64,000 nt of DNA. Origin: Candidatus Rokuibacteriota bacterium. Its GTDB lineage: Bacteria > Methylomirabilota > Methylomirabilia > Rokubacteriales > CSP1-6. This document shows positions 17,417 through 26,728 of this stretch, piece after piece; position 1 is the stretch's first letter, and every line of letters begins with the position of its first letter. The notes beneath the pieces are model-generated. The model ran no database searches and had not been told where the DNA came from. It worked only from the letters and a program-made list of their open reading frames with translations. A program made the translations under genes and the position numbers. Where the stretch lies: positions 62,001 through 126,000 of the forward strand of contig JACPDG010000039.1 in the NCBI GenBank assembly GCA_016184125.1, given 5' to 3'.

Positions 17417-19914
17417 GCGCGGGTGACGACGTTGACCAGCCGGCGCGGCACGACGACGACCTTGTCGATGCGGCGGGATCCGACCCACGGTTTCACCTTG
17501 TCGTCGGCGAGCGCGAGCCGCTCGACGTCCGCGTCGCTCGCGTTGACGTCCACGGACAGGCGGCTGCGGATCTTGCCGTCCACCTGCACGACGACGGTCA
17601 CCTCCTCGCGCGCGAGCGCCGTGCCGTCGGCCTCCGGCCAGCGCTGCTTGAAGACGCTCTCCGTGTGGCCGAGACGCTGCCACAGCTCCTCCGTGACGTG
17701 CGGGCAGAAGGGTCCCAGCAGGAGCAGCACCGCCTCGACGGCCTCGCGCAGGAGCGCCGCGCGCTCCGTGGCCGGCATGGCGTCGGCGGAGGCAGCCTCG
17801 AAGGCGTGCAGCGCGTTCACCAGCTCCATCACGGCGGCGATGGCGGTGTTGAAGTGGAAGTCGCGCTCGATGTCGCCGGTGACGCGCTGGATCGTCTCGT
17901 GGATCGTCCGCCGGAACTGCCGTCCGGCATCGGTCGATGGCGTCTCGCAGCGCCGCGCGGCCGCCCGCAGGACGTCCGCATGGCCGACGGCGAAGCGCCA
18001 GATCCGGTTCAGGAACCTGGCCCCGCCCTCGACGCCGCGGTCGTTCCAGTCGAGATCCTTCTCGGGCGGCGCCGCGAAGAGCGAGAACAGGCGGGCGGTG
18101 TCTGCGCCGAGCGTCCGGATGAGGTCATCCGGATCGACGACGTTGCCCTTCGACTTCGACATCTTCGCGCCGTCCTTGATGACCATGCCCTGCGAGAGGA
18201 GCGCCATGAACGGCTCGTCGACCTTCACGAGGGCGAGGTCACGGAGCACCTTCGTGTAGAAGCGCGCGTAGAGCAGGTGCAGCACCGCGTGCTCGATGCC
18301 GCCGATGTACTGATCCACCGGCATCCAGTACTCCGCCGCGGCCCGGTCGAACATCCCGGTCTCGTGGCGCGGGGAGCAGTACCGCAGGAAGTACCACGAC
18401 GACTCGACGAACGTGTCCATCGTGTCGGTGTCGCGGCGCGCGCGCCCGCCGCACCGGGGGCACGGCGCGTTCACGAACGAAGGCGCGCTCGCGAGCGGCG
18501 CGCCCCCCTTGCCGCTGATCTGGACGTCGCGCGGCAGGACGACGGGAAGGTTCTCCTCCTTCTCGGCGACCATGCCGCAGCGCTCGCAGTAGAGCACGGG
18601 AATCGGCGCGCCCCAGTACCGCTGGCGGCTGATGCCCCAGTCGCGGAGCCGGTAGTTGATCGTCGCCTCGCCGAGGCCCTGCGCGACGAGCCAGTCGATC
18701 GCCTGGCGCTTGGCTTCCGCGATCGTCAGGCCGTCGAGAAACCCCGAGTTGATCTTCACGCCGTCGCCGGTGTACGCCTCGCCGGTCCATCCCTCGGGAC
18801 GCTTCACCGTCTCGATGATCTGGAGGTCGTGGCGCTTCGCGAAGTCCCAGTCGCGCTGGTCCTCGCCGGGCACCGCCATGATCGCGCCGGTGCCGTACGT
18901 CATCAGCACGTAGTCGGCGATGAACAGCGGGATCTCGGCGCCGTTGAACGGGTTGACGACCTTCGCGGACAGCCGCAGCCCCCGCTTCGGCCGGTCCTCG
19001 GCGAGCCGCTCGATCTCCGACTGGCGCAGCACCTCCGCACGGAACCGCTCGACCTCCGCACGCTCGGCGGGCATGGTGACCAGCTGATCGACGAGCGGAT
19101 GCTCGGGCGCGAGCACCGCGTACGTCATGCCGAACGCGGTGTCGGGGCGCGTCGTGAACACGCGGATCCTGAGCTCCGGCCGGCCGGCGACGGGCAGGTC
19201 GAACGCCGCGCCCTCGCTGCGTCCGATCCAGTTCTTCTGCATGGTGATCACGCGTTCCGGCCAGCCGGTCAACCGGTCGCACCACGCGAGGAGCTCCTCG
19301 GCATACGCGGTGATCTTGAAGAACCAGCCCTCGATGTCGCGCGGCGTGACCTCGGAGTCGCAGCGCCAGCAGCGGCCGCCCTCCACCTGCTCGTTCGCGA
19401 GGATCGTCTGGCAGGACGGACACCAGTTCACCGTCGAGCGCTTGCGGTACGCGAGGCCGCGCTCCAGCATCTTGACGAAGACCAGCTGCTCCCAGCGGTA
19501 GTACGCCGGATCGCACGTCGTCACCTCGCGGTCCCAGTCGTACGAGAGCCCCATCGTCTTGAGCTGCGACCGCATGTAGTCGATGTTCTCGTACGTCCAG
19601 ATCGCCGGGTGGACGCCGTTGTCGATGGCCGCGTTCTCGGCGGGCAGACCGAACGCGTCCCACCCCATCGGGTGGATCACGTTGTAGCCGCGCATCCACT
19701 TGTAGCGCGCGAGCACGTCGCCGATCGCGTAGACGCGCACGTGGCCCATGTGGATGCGCCCCGAGGGGTACGGAAACATCTCGAGGCAGTAGAACTTCGG
19801 TCGGGCAGGATCCTCGGTGGCGCGGAACTGCTTGCCGTCCTCCCAGATCCGCTGCCACTTCGCCTCGATCGCGCGAAACGGATAGCGATCGCCCGCGGGC
19901 CGGTCGATGGACAT
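17413..19914 (-). CDS. leuS: Leucine-tRNA ligase
   Basis: Class Ia aminoacyl-tRNA synthetase, 833 aa. It has the HIGH-type motif HMGHVRVY, KMSKSKGN, the zinc-binding CPSC...CWRC knuckle near residue 155, the CP1 editing domain (TTRPDTAFGMTY), and a second cysteine pair near residue 450. It is full length and heads the leuS-lptE-holA run. Confidence 0.97.
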   Translation of the reverse strand: MSIDRPAGDRYPFRAIEAKWQRIWEDGKQFRATEDPARPKFYCLEMFPYPSGRIHMGHVRVYAIGDVLARYKWMRGYNVIHPMGWDAFGLPAENAAIDNGVHPAIWTYENIDYMRSQLKTMGLSYDWDREVTTCDPAYYRWEQLVFVKMLERGLAYRKRSTVNWCPSCQTILANEQVEGGRCWRCDSEVTPRDIEGWFFKITAYAEELLAWCDRLTGWPERVITMQKNWIGRSEGAAFDLPVAGRPELRIRVFTTRPDTAFGMTYAVLAPEHPLVDQLVTMPAERAEVERFRAEVLRQSEIERLAEDRPKRGLRLSAKVVNPFNGAEIPLFIADYVLMTYGTGAIMAVPGEDQRDWDFAKRHDLQIIETVKRPEGWTGEAYTGDGVKINSGFLDGLTIAEAKRQAIDWLVAQGLGEATINYRLRDWGISRQRYWGAPIPVLYCERCGMVAEKEENLPVVLPRDVQISGKGGAPLASAPSFVNAPCPRCGGRARRDTDTMDTFVESSWYFLRYCSPRHETGMFDRAAAEYWMPVDQYIGGIEHAVLHLLYARFYTKVLRDLALVKVDEPFMALLSQGMVIKDGAKMSKSKGNVVDPDDLIRTLGADTARLFSLFAAPPEKDLDWNDRGVEGGARFLNRIWRFAVGHADVLRAAARRCETPSTDAGRQFRRTIHETIQRVTGDIERDFHFNTAIAAVMELVNALHAFEAASADAMPATERAALLREAVEAVLLLLGPFCPHVTEELWQRLGHTESVFKQRWPEADGTALAREEVTVVVQVDGKIRSRLSVDVNASDADVERLALADDKVKPWVGSRRIDKVVVVPRRLVNVVTRA

Positions 19915-19995
19915 GTCTTTGGATATTTACCCGATCGGGAGGGCCGAGGCAAGGGACCGGGCCTCTCGGCGCTGGCCGAGAGGCCGCGGAGAGCA

Positions 19996-20253
19996 CTACT
20001 TCTTCTTCGTCAGCGTGATGCCGCCGGCCTTCGCCGCCTCGTCGCACTTCGCGACGGAGTCGGCGTGCTTGCCCGCCTTGTGCAGCTGCTCGCACTCGTC
20101 GGTCAGCTTCTTGACCCCGGCGGCCTTGCTCGCGTCGGCCACCGTCGCCTCGCGCAGCTGCTTCACCAGCAGCGGGCACTGGGCGGCGTCGACCGTCGCG
20201 ACACCGAACGCCACGGCGGAGCCGAGCGCCAGGATGGACAGGAACGTCTTCAT
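19996..20253 (-). CDS. Small secreted cysteine-containing protein, unknown function
   Basis: 85-aa protein with a clear signal peptide (TFLSILALGSAVAFGVATVDAA) and a short, Lys/Ala-rich helical mature part with three cysteines and a TLTKKK tail. The ATG at 20253 has a strong AAGGGGG Shine-Dalgarno; the upstream extension in the track is not needed. It stands alone between uvrC and leuS. I do not recognise a family. The spaced cysteines and charged helices would suit a small periplasmic helical protein, but no role can be assigned. Confidence 0.75.
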   Translation of the reverse strand: MKTFLSILALGSAVAFGVATVDAAQCPLLVKQLREATVADASKAAGVKKLTDECEQLHKAGKHADSVAKCDEAAKAGGITLTKKK

Positions 20254-20281
20254 GCAGTCACCCCCTTGTCGAGCGCGATGT

Positions 20282-22141
20282 TCAACACTCGCCGTCAAAA
20301 CGCTCCGCAACCGCCTCCGGTTCCCGCGGGCTGTCGGAGGAGCCTGGGGCGGGATGGAAGTGGTCGTGGATCCGCTGGGCGAGCTTCGGGGTCACCTTGG
20401 GCACGGCGGCGAGCTCCGCGACCGATGCTTCGCGAACACGACGAGCGGAGCCGAGCGTCTTCAGGAGCTCCGTCCGGATCGTCGGGCCGACGCCGGGGAT
20501 CGCGTCGAGCACGGACTGGATCGTGCGCCGGGTCCTGAGCTTCTTGTGGTACGTGACGGCGAAGCGATGCGCCTCGTCCCGGATCTTCTGGAGCGTCTGG
20601 AGCGCGGGCGAGGTCGGGTCGAACAGGAGCGGCTCGACGTCGTCCGGGCGGTAGACCTCCTCGCGCTGCTTCGCGAGCGCGACCACGGGCAGCCAGTCGA
20701 GGCCCAGGTCCGCGAGCGCCTTCAACCCCGCGGTGAGCTGCCCGCGCCCACCGTCGATCATGACGAGGTCCGGGAGCACGCCCGACTCCTCGAGCGCGCG
20801 CGAGAACCGCCGGCGGAGCACCTCGGCGAGCGCCGCAAAGTCGTCGCTCCCCACGACCGTCTTGATCCGGAAGCGCTTGTAGTCGTCCTTCTTCATCTCG
20901 CCGTTCTCCCAGACGACGAGCGCGCCGACCTGCTCGGAGCCCTGCACGTGCGAGATGTCGTACCCCTCGATGCGATTCGGTGGCCCGGGAAGCCCGAGCG
21001 CCGTTCTCAGGTCTTCCTGCACGACCTGCTGCCGGTTGCCGCGCGCGAGTAGACGGTTTTGCAGGGCGATCGCGGCGTTCTGCTCGGCCATCGCGACGAA
21101 CTCGCGCTTGCCGCCGCGCTGCGGCGCGGCGAGCAGCACGCGACGGCCGGCGAGCCCCGAGAGCCACTCGGTGACGAGGTCGCCGTCCGGAACGTCCTCG
21201 GAGACGAGGATCTCCGGCGCCGGACGCACGTCCTTGCCGTAGAACTGGCGGAGGAACGCCGACAGGATCTCGCCGTCGCTCGCGCCCGCCACCTTGTCGA
21301 AAAAGAAGGCCTCCTGACCGACGAGCCGCCCCTTGCGCACGAAGAAGAGCTCGACGCACGCCTCGCTGCCCTGCCGGACGACGCCGACGACGTCCTGGTC
21401 GATCTCGTCCGTCGAGATGATCTTCTGCCGCTCCCGCACTTTCTTGAGCGACTGGATCTGGTCGCGCAGCACCCCGGCACGCTCGAACTTCAGCTCGGCG
21501 GCAGCCTCCTCCATCCGGCGCGTCAGCTCCAGCACGAGGTCCTCGTCCTTCCCCTCCAGGAACCGCTGCACGTCGCGCACGGTGCGCGCGTAGCCCGCCT
21601 CGGTCTCCCACCCCGTGCACGGCGCGTTGCACCGGCCGATCGCGTACTGGATGCAGGGCCGCTCGAGCCGTCCGTCGATCGTGATCGAGCACGTCCGGAG
21701 CGGGAACAGCTGCCGCGTGAGCCGGAGCGTCTCGCGCATCGCGGTGGCCGGGTAGAACGGGCCGTAGTAGGTGGCGCCGTCGTTCTTCACCCGGCGCGCG
21801 ACGAGCAGCCGAGGGAAGGGCTCGTTGGTGGTCAACCGGAGGAACGGGTAGTGCTTGTCGTCGCGAAGGATGATGTTGTAGCGGGGCCGGTGCCGGCGAA
21901 CGAGGTTCGCCTCCAGCATCAGCGCCTCGAGCTCGTTGTCCGTCACGACGTACTCGAGGTCCCGTACCTGCCGCACGAGGGCGTCCGTCTTGGCGTCGCG
22001 GGCGCGCGAGTCCTGGAAATAGGACCTCACCCGGCTCCGGAGCGAGGACGCCTTGCCCACGTAGATGATCTGGCCCTTGGCGTCCTTGTAGAGGTAGACG
22101 CCGGGTCGGTCGGGCAGCCGGGCGAGCTGGTCGTCGAGCAT
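20282..22141 (-). CDS. uvrC: Excinuclease ABC subunit C
   Basis: Dual-incision nuclease of nucleotide excision repair. The 619-aa protein has the N-terminal GIY-YIG nuclease (GVYLYKDAKGQIIYVGKASSL), a cysteine cluster (RPCIQYAIGRCNAPC), the UVR helix pair that contacts UvrB (LKFERAGVLRDQIQSL), the RNase H-like 5' nuclease (IEGYDISHVQG, MIDGGRGQL) and C-terminal helix-hairpin-helix motifs (AIPGVGPTIR). It starts 4 bases after the uvrB stop, so the two are co-expressed, which is less common than dispersed uvr genes. Confidence 0.96.
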   Translation of the reverse strand: MLDDQLARLPDRPGVYLYKDAKGQIIYVGKASSLRSRVRSYFQDSRARDAKTDALVRQVRDLEYVVTDNELEALMLEANLVRRHRPRYNIILRDDKHYPFLRLTTNEPFPRLLVARRVKNDGATYYGPFYPATAMRETLRLTRQLFPLRTCSITIDGRLERPCIQYAIGRCNAPCTGWETEAGYARTVRDVQRFLEGKDEDLVLELTRRMEEAAAELKFERAGVLRDQIQSLKKVRERQKIISTDEIDQDVVGVVRQGSEACVELFFVRKGRLVGQEAFFFDKVAGASDGEILSAFLRQFYGKDVRPAPEILVSEDVPDGDLVTEWLSGLAGRRVLLAAPQRGGKREFVAMAEQNAAIALQNRLLARGNRQQVVQEDLRTALGLPGPPNRIEGYDISHVQGSEQVGALVVWENGEMKKDDYKRFRIKTVVGSDDFAALAEVLRRRFSRALEESGVLPDLVMIDGGRGQLTAGLKALADLGLDWLPVVALAKQREEVYRPDDVEPLLFDPTSPALQTLQKIRDEAHRFAVTYHKKLRTRRTIQSVLDAIPGVGPTIRTELLKTLGSARRVREASVAELAAVPKVTPKLAQRIHDHFHPAPGSSDSPREPEAVAERFDGEC

Positions 22142-22145
22142 GGGG

Positions 22146-24134
22146 TTACGTCACCGTCTGCTTGCGCAGGGCCTTCACCCGGTCGCGCAGCTCCGCGGCG
22201 CGCTCGAAGTCCAGGCGGCGCGCTGCCTCACGCATCTCGGTTTCCAGCTCCGCGATCCTCTTCTCGAGCGCCGCCGGCGACTCGAACGTCTGCGGCGCCG
22301 GCGCCTCGACGTCGACCGTGTAGTAGTCGCGCTCGTAGATCGTCTGCAGCAGCTCGCGGATCGAGGAGCGGATCGACTCGGGCGTGATGCCGTGCTCGGC
22401 GTTGTACGCCGCCTGGATCTCGCGCCGCCGCTCGGTCTCCTGGATCGCGGCGCGCATCGACCCGGTGATGCGGTCGGCGTACATGATCACCTCGCCATGG
22501 ACGTTCCGCGCCGCGCGCCCGGCCGTCTGGATGAGCGACGTCGCCGACCGGAGATACCCTTCCTTGTCCGCGTCCAGGATCGCGACCAGCGAGACCTCGG
22601 GGATGTCGAGCCCCTCGCGGAGCAGGTTGATGCCGATCAGACAGTCGAACTTGCCGAGCCTCAGATCCCGGATGATCGCCACGCGGTCGAGCGTGTCGAC
22701 GTCCGAGTGCAGGTACCGCACACGCAACCCGGTCTGCTGGTAGTACTCCGTCAGGTCCTCGGCCATGCGCTTCGTCAGCGTCGTGACGAGCACCCGCTCG
22801 TCGCGCTCGGCGCGCAGGCGGACCTCGTGCAGCAGGTCGTCCACCTGGTCGGCCGCAGGACGGACGGTGATCTTCGGGTCCATGAGACCCGTCGGGCGGA
22901 TGATCTGCTCGGCCACCGCGTCGCCGGCGAGCTCGAGCTCGTACTCTCCCGGCGTCGCGGAGACGTACACGGTCTGGCCCGTGAGCCGCGTGAACTCGTC
23001 GAACGTCAGCGGACGGTTGTCGAAGGCCGACGGCAGCCGGAACCCGTACTCGACGAGCGCTTCCTTCCGCGAGCGGTCCCCGTAGTACATCCCCCGGATC
23101 TGGGGCACCGCGACGTGGCTCTCGTCGATGATGACGAGCGCGTCCTTCGGCAGGTAATCGATCAGGACCGGCGGCGGCTCCCCGGCCCGGCGGCCGGTCA
23201 GGTGGCGCGAGTAGTTCTCGATGCCGTGGCAGTACCCGAGCTCGCGGAGCATTTCCATGTCGAAGAGCGTCCGCTGCTCGAGCCGCTGGGCCTCCAGCAG
23301 GCGATTGCGCTGGCGGAGGAACGCCAGGCGCTCGCCGAGCTCCTCCGTGATCGTCTCCAGCGCACGCTCGAGCTGTCCGGCCTCGGTCACGTAGTGGCTC
23401 GCGGGATAGACGTGCGCGGCGTCGTAGCGCTCGAGGAGCGCCCCCTTGAGCGGATCGATCTTCCAGATCGCCTCCACCTCGTCGCCGAAGAGCTCGACAC
23501 GCATCGCGTGCGACTCCTCGTTCGCGGGAAAGATCTCGACGACGTCGCCGCGCACCCGGAACGTGCCGCGATGGAAGTCGTAGTCGTTGCGCTCGTACTG
23601 CACCGCGATCAGCCGCCGGATGATCTCGTCGCGGTCGATCCGGTCGCCCACGCGGAGCGACAGGTGCAGCCCGCGGTACGTCTCCGGCGCGCCGATGCCG
23701 TAGATGCAGGAGACGGACGCCACGACGACGACGTCGCGCCGCTCGAGCAGCGAGCGGGTCGCGGAGTGTCGCATCCGGTCGATCTCGTCGTTGATGAGCG
23801 CGTCCTTCTCGATGTACGTGTCCGACTGCGGGATGTACGCCTCGGGCTGGTAGTAGTCGTAGTACGACACGAAGTACTCGACGGCGTTCTCCGGGAAGAA
23901 CGCCTTGAACTCGCTGAAGAGCTGCGCCGCGAGCGTCTTGTTGGGCGACATGACGAGCGCGGGCCGGTTCAGGTTCGCGATGAGGTTCGCGATCGTGTAC
24001 GTCTTGCCCGATCCGGTCACGCCGCGGAGCACGGCGTGGTCGCGCCCGCTCGCGACGGCGCGCGTGAGGTCCGCGATGGCGGTCGGCTGGTCGCCGCGCG
24101 GGGCGTACTCCGAGGTCAGCTCGAACATCGTCAC
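22146..24134 (-). CDS. uvrB: Excinuclease ABC subunit B
   Basis: Damage-verifying helicase of nucleotide excision repair. The 662-aa protein has Walker [11 protein letters not shown], the beta-hairpin region [25 protein letters not shown] that probes damaged DNA, the DEAD-like helicase motifs ([14 protein letters not shown]), and a C-terminal UVR domain ([16 protein letters not shown]) for UvrC. The start could be either Met of MTMFEL. A perfect 36-bp inverted repeat lies about 50-200 bases upstream. Confidence 0.97.
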   Translation of the reverse strand: MTMFELTSEYAPRGDQPTAIADLTRAVASGRDHAVLRGVTGSGKTYTIANLIANLNRPALVMSPNKTLAAQLFSEFKAFFPENAVEYFVSYYDYYQPEAYIPQSDTYIEKDALINDEIDRMRHSATRSLLERRDVVVVASVSCIYGIGAPETYRGLHLSLRVGDRIDRDEIIRRLIAVQYERNDYDFHRGTFRVRGDVVEIFPANEESHAMRVELFGDEVEAIWKIDPLKGALLERYDAAHVYPASHYVTEAGQLERALETITEELGERLAFLRQRNRLLEAQRLEQRTLFDMEMLRELGYCHGIENYSRHLTGRRAGEPPPVLIDYLPKDALVIIDESHVAVPQIRGMYYGDRSRKEALVEYGFRLPSAFDNRPLTFDEFTRLTGQTVYVSATPGEYELELAGDAVAEQIIRPTGLMDPKITVRPAADQVDDLLHEVRLRAERDERVLVTTLTKRMAEDLTEYYQQTGLRVRYLHSDVDTLDRVAIIRDLRLGKFDCLIGINLLREGLDIPEVSLVAILDADKEGYLRSATSLIQTAGRAARNVHGEVIMYADRITGSMRAAIQETERRREIQAAYNAEHGITPESIRSSIRELLQTIYERDYYTVDVEAPAPQTFESPAALEKRIAELETEMREAARRLDFERAAELRDRVKALRKQTVT

Positions 24135-24182
24135 ACGTTGTGGCCTTACGTCGGGTCGCTCGTGAAGCGATCACGCGCGAGG

Positions 24183-24331
24183 CGGCTCGGGGGTGGCGCC
24201 GGGGGGTCCGCGCGCCCGCCGCGCTCCGTCACCCACTCGACCCACACGCAGTGCTTCGCACTGCGAGGGTACGAGGGGGTCCCACTCACGCGCGCCGGGC
24301 GCGCGGACCCCCCGGCGCCACCCCCGAGCCG
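24183..24331. repeat. Long perfect inverted repeat (36-bp arms) between the HNH gene and uvrB
   Basis: Arms at 24183-24218 and 24296-24331 are exact reverse complements (each begins or ends CGGCTCGGGGGTGGCGCC). The 77-base interior holds a second hairpin, CGCAGTGC-TTC-GCACTGCG. It fills about half of the 310-base gap between the HNH gene and uvrB. Its sequence is unrelated to the R1-R20 family; no other copy is in the window. Confidence 0.95.
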
Positions 24332-24444
24332 GTCACGCGTAGCCGCTCCCCGAATAACCTCCATAGGGTACCGCAGCGTGGCGGTGTCGTTCCGCGCCTG
24401 GCCGCAGGGCGATCGGAGCCCGCCCGCTGGAGAACGCTCCCGGA

Positions 24445-24975
24445 TCAGCCGGGGAGCGGGACGGCCACGAGGTACTTCCGCCACGAGTCGAGCAGCGAGT
24501 GCGCGTGCGGGTGCCTCAGCAAGTGCGTGGAGAAGAGGAACTTCGGGTGCACGGGGTCGCGCAGCAGCCGCATCCCCGCCTCGTGCGGGAGGCGGTTCCC
24601 CTTCTTCAGGTTGCAGCGCAGGCAGGCGGCCACGACGTTCGTCCACGTCGTGTCACCGCCGCGCGAGCGCGGGATGACGTGATCGACGGTCAGCCGCTCG
24701 CCACGCCGGCTGCAGTACTGGCACGAGTAGCCGTCGCGCCGGAGGATGTTCTTCTTGTTGAAGGCCACGCGATCGATGAACGGCTTGCGGATGTACACCG
24801 CGAGCCGGATCACCGCCGGCAGCGAGAACACCGTGGACGGCGACCGGATGACGCGCGGCGAGGCTTCGACGGGCACAGCCTTGCCGTTCAGGAGGAGCGT
24901 GACGGCGCGCCGGGCGTTGGTGAAATGCAGGGGCTCGTACGAGTAGTTGAGCACGAGTACTGCGATTTCATCCAT
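24445..24975 (-). CDS. HNH endonuclease family protein
   Basis: 176-aa stand-alone HNH protein of a widespread chromosomal family of unknown role. The nuclease core is CQYCSRRGERLTVDHVIPRSRGGDTTWTNVVAACLRCNLKKGNRL, with a CxxC...CxxC zinc site, the catalytic DH and the Asn. The N-terminal part (VLNYSYEPLHFTNARRAVTLLLNGKA) is the conserved lead domain of this family. No intron, prophage or restriction partner is nearby, so a housekeeping or repair role is as likely as defence. Its promoter is near consensus and ends about 5 bases before the ATG, so the mRNA would be nearly leaderless. Confidence 0.85.
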   Translation of the reverse strand: MDEIAVLVLNYSYEPLHFTNARRAVTLLLNGKAVPVEASPRVIRSPSTVFSLPAVIRLAVYIRKPFIDRVAFNKKNILRRDGYSCQYCSRRGERLTVDHVIPRSRGGDTTWTNVVAACLRCNLKKGNRLPHEAGMRLLRDPVHPKFLFSTHLLRHPHAHSLLDSWRKYLVAVPLPG

Positions 24976-24986
24976 CTTGCCCGCTT

Positions 24987-25015
24987 AGCATAGAGGCCGG
25001 GCGCGGGAGTGTCAA
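24987..25015 (-). promoter_or_regulatory. Strong sigma-70 type promoter for the HNH gene
   Basis: TTGACA (25015-25010), exact 17-base spacer, TATGCT (24992-24987). The expected start of transcription near 24980 leaves only about 5 bases before the ATG at 24975. Confidence 0.75.
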
Positions 25016-25040
25016 ACCGCCATGCGCACCAAAGGGCCGT

Positions 25041-25970
25041 TCAGGCGTACTTCTCGGCCGCCTCGGCCATCATTCCCTCGCGGAGCCCGGCGTCGCTGAC
25101 GACGAGACTCGCGACACCGAGGAGGTCCAGCGTCTCCTCGACGATCGCGAGCCCCGGCAGGACGAGGTCGGCGCGTCCCGGTTCGAGGCACGGCAGCGCC
25201 GCACGCTCCTCGACGGTCAGTGCGGACAGGCGCGCGCCCTGGCGTGCGAGCGCATCGCGCGAGAGCCGATGTCCCTGAACCCGACCCCGGTCGTACGTTT
25301 CGAGGCCGAGATCGAGCGCGGCCAGCGTCGTCACCGTGCCCGCCGTGCCGACGAGCTCGTCCACGTCAGTGGCCTGGATCGACGCCGGCAGCTCGCGGCG
25401 CAGCCGACGGCCGACGTCGTCGGCCATCGCGCGGTAGCGCCCGGCCTCGGCCGGCCGGGGAAACGGAAACTGCTCCGCGAGCGGCACCACGCCGAGTCTG
25501 AGGCTCGTGGCCGCGACGATGGCTCCGTCACGGATGCGGATGTATTCCGTGCTGCCGCCGCCGATGTCGAACACGATGAGCGTCCCCCGCGGCCGCCCCA
25601 GCCCGTCCAGCACACCGCGCACGGCGAGCCGTGCCTCGTCCTCGCCGCTCACGACGTCCACCGGCGCGCCGGTGTCGCGCTCCAGCGTCGCCGCGAACCA
25701 GCGACCGTTGCGCGCGTCACGGATGGCGCTCGTGCCCACGATGCGGATCCGGCTTGCACCGAGCGTGCGCGCGCGCTCGACGTACTCGCGGACCGTCGCG
25801 GCGGTCCTCGCCATCGGTGCCCCGCCGAGCTCGCCGCCCGCGGCCAGACCTTCCCCGAGCCGCGTCACCCGTTGTTCCTCGTGCACCGGCGTCCACGAAC
25901 CGCGGCGTACGACCTCGGCGACGAGGAGCCGAACCGTGTTGCTTCCGAGATCGATGGTGGCCAGGCGCAT
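25041..25970 (-). CDS. Ppx/GppA family phosphatase
   Basis: Exopolyphosphatase or guanosine pentaphosphatase of the actin-like ATPase fold. The 309-aa protein has DLGSNTVRLLVAEV (phosphate 1), IVGTSAIRDARN, FDIGGGSTEYI (phosphate 2) and GTAGTVTTLAALDL. It lacks the C-terminal HD-like domain of long Ppx, so it is the short form. polyP and (p)ppGpp activities cannot be told apart by eye. It lies downstream of the cytochrome c gene, separated by a 12-bp-stem hairpin. Confidence 0.88.
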   Translation of the reverse strand: MRLATIDLGSNTVRLLVAEVVRRGSWTPVHEEQRVTRLGEGLAAGGELGGAPMARTAATVREYVERARTLGASRIRIVGTSAIRDARNGRWFAATLERDTGAPVDVVSGEDEARLAVRGVLDGLGRPRGTLIVFDIGGGSTEYIRIRDGAIVAATSLRLGVVPLAEQFPFPRPAEAGRYRAMADDVGRRLRRELPASIQATDVDELVGTAGTVTTLAALDLGLETYDRGRVQGHRLSRDALARQGARLSALTVEERAALPCLEPGRADLVLPGLAIVEETLDLLGVASLVVSDAGLREGMMAEAAEKYA

Positions 25971-25978
25971 GAGACGGC

Positions 25979-26007
25979 GACGCCCCGCCGGTGAGCGGCG
26001 GGGCGTC
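25979..26007 (-). terminator. 12-bp perfect stem-loop between cytochrome c and ppx
   Basis: GACGCCCCGCCG pairs exactly with CGGCGGGGCGTC around a 5-base loop. No T-run follows on either strand, so it may be a processing or partial termination site rather than a classical intrinsic terminator. Confidence 0.5.
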
Positions 26008-26030
26008 CTCAGCGTCGGGAGGCGGAGAGT

Positions 26031-26429
26031 CTAGCCGCCCTTCTGGAGCTGGCGGATGTAGTTGACGATCTGCCAGCGCTCCTTCTCGGGCAGGTGCTTC
26101 CACGGCGGCATCGCGCCGCGCCCGTTCGTGATCTTCCAGAAGAGCTCTCCGTCGGTCTCCTTCTTCACCTTGTCCGACGTCCAGTTCCCCGGCTTCGGGT
26201 TCAGCGCGGCGGCCGCCGGGCCGTCACCCTTGCCCTTCGGACCGTGGCACGCCGCGCAGTTGGTCTCGACGGACTTCTTGCCGAGATCGGTCGCCTTCTC
26301 GGGGTTCTTCGTCTTCTTCGCGTCGGCCGGCGCCTTCCACTCGGTCTGCGCCCACACCGCTGCGCCCGTGCCCACGGCAAACATCGCCGCGGTCGCGGCC
26401 ACCACTGCCACGGATCTGAATGCGCCCAT
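26031..26429 (-). CDS. Class I c-type cytochrome, periplasmic
   Basis: Small monohaem electron carrier. The 132-aa precursor has a signal peptide (VAVVAATAAMFAVGTGAAVWA), one haem site CAACH near residue 58, a distal Met in RGAMPPW and a C-terminal helix (WQIVNYIRQLQKG) typical of cytochrome c6/cbb3-like domains. The ATG at 26429 has GGGAGG 5 bases upstream. Partner oxidase or dehydrogenase genes are not adjacent, so the electron-transfer role is open. A good promoter lies at 26492-26520, and the leader contains a perfect 7-bp hairpin (CTCGTGA/TCACGAG, 26461-26480). Confidence 0.9.
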   Translation of the reverse strand: MGAFRSVAVVAATAAMFAVGTGAAVWAQTEWKAPADAKKTKNPEKATDLGKKSVETNCAACHGPKGKGDGPAAAALNPKPGNWTSDKVKKETDGELFWKITNGRGAMPPWKHLPEKERWQIVNYIRQLQKGG

Positions 26430-26491
26430 GCAACCTCCCTCGTCGCGCGGTCTGGAGATGCTCGTGATGGACTTCACGAGGAAACCGGCTC

Positions 26492-26520
26492 ATTACACCG
26501 CGTCAGACGGACGGGGTCAA
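26492..26520 (-). promoter_or_regulatory. Sigma-70 type promoter for the cytochrome c gene
   Basis: TTGACC (26520-26515), 17-base spacer, TGTAAT (26497-26492). The predicted leader of about 55 bases includes a 7-bp hairpin at 26461-26480 and the GGGAGG ribosome binding site. Confidence 0.75.
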
Positions 26521-26536
26521 GGCGCTATTCCGATGG

Positions 26537-26618
26537 AATGGGGGGCCCCGACATGGCCCCCCATCCCCCCCCGCGTTCGCAACCGCCCCGGCGCAGCCGG
26601 GGCGGTGCTCGGGTACAC
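26537..26618 (-). repeat. Composite double-hairpin repeat, copy R7
   Basis: Hairpin 1 is TGGGGGGCCCCGACATGGCCCCCCA, then CGCGTTCGCAACC and an exact CCGCCCCGGC/GCCGGGGCGG hairpin 2. It lies in the 299-base gap between fpr and the cytochrome c gene. Confidence 0.85.
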
Positions 26619-26625
26619 GCGTGCC

Positions 26626-26702
26626 CCCCGGGGCCCCGACATGGCCCCCCATCCCTCTGAACGCTCGACGGGACCGGGGTGAACCCGGGCCCGTCTCTAC
26701 CA
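26626..26702 (-). repeat. Composite double-hairpin repeat, diverged, copy R8
   Basis: Same orientation as R7 and next to it. CCCCGGGGCCCCGACATGGCCCCCC is followed by ACGCTCGACGGG and a weak ACCGGGGTGAACCCGGG arm pair. Confidence 0.75.
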
Positions 26703-26728
26703 CACGCCCCGTTCGCGCTCGCGTCAGA

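Noticed and set aside
24146-24646. ORFs reading through the long inverted repeat (GGGAGGSARP...)
   Set aside because: They are palindrome translations on both strands and overlap the HNH gene; no start signal or family.
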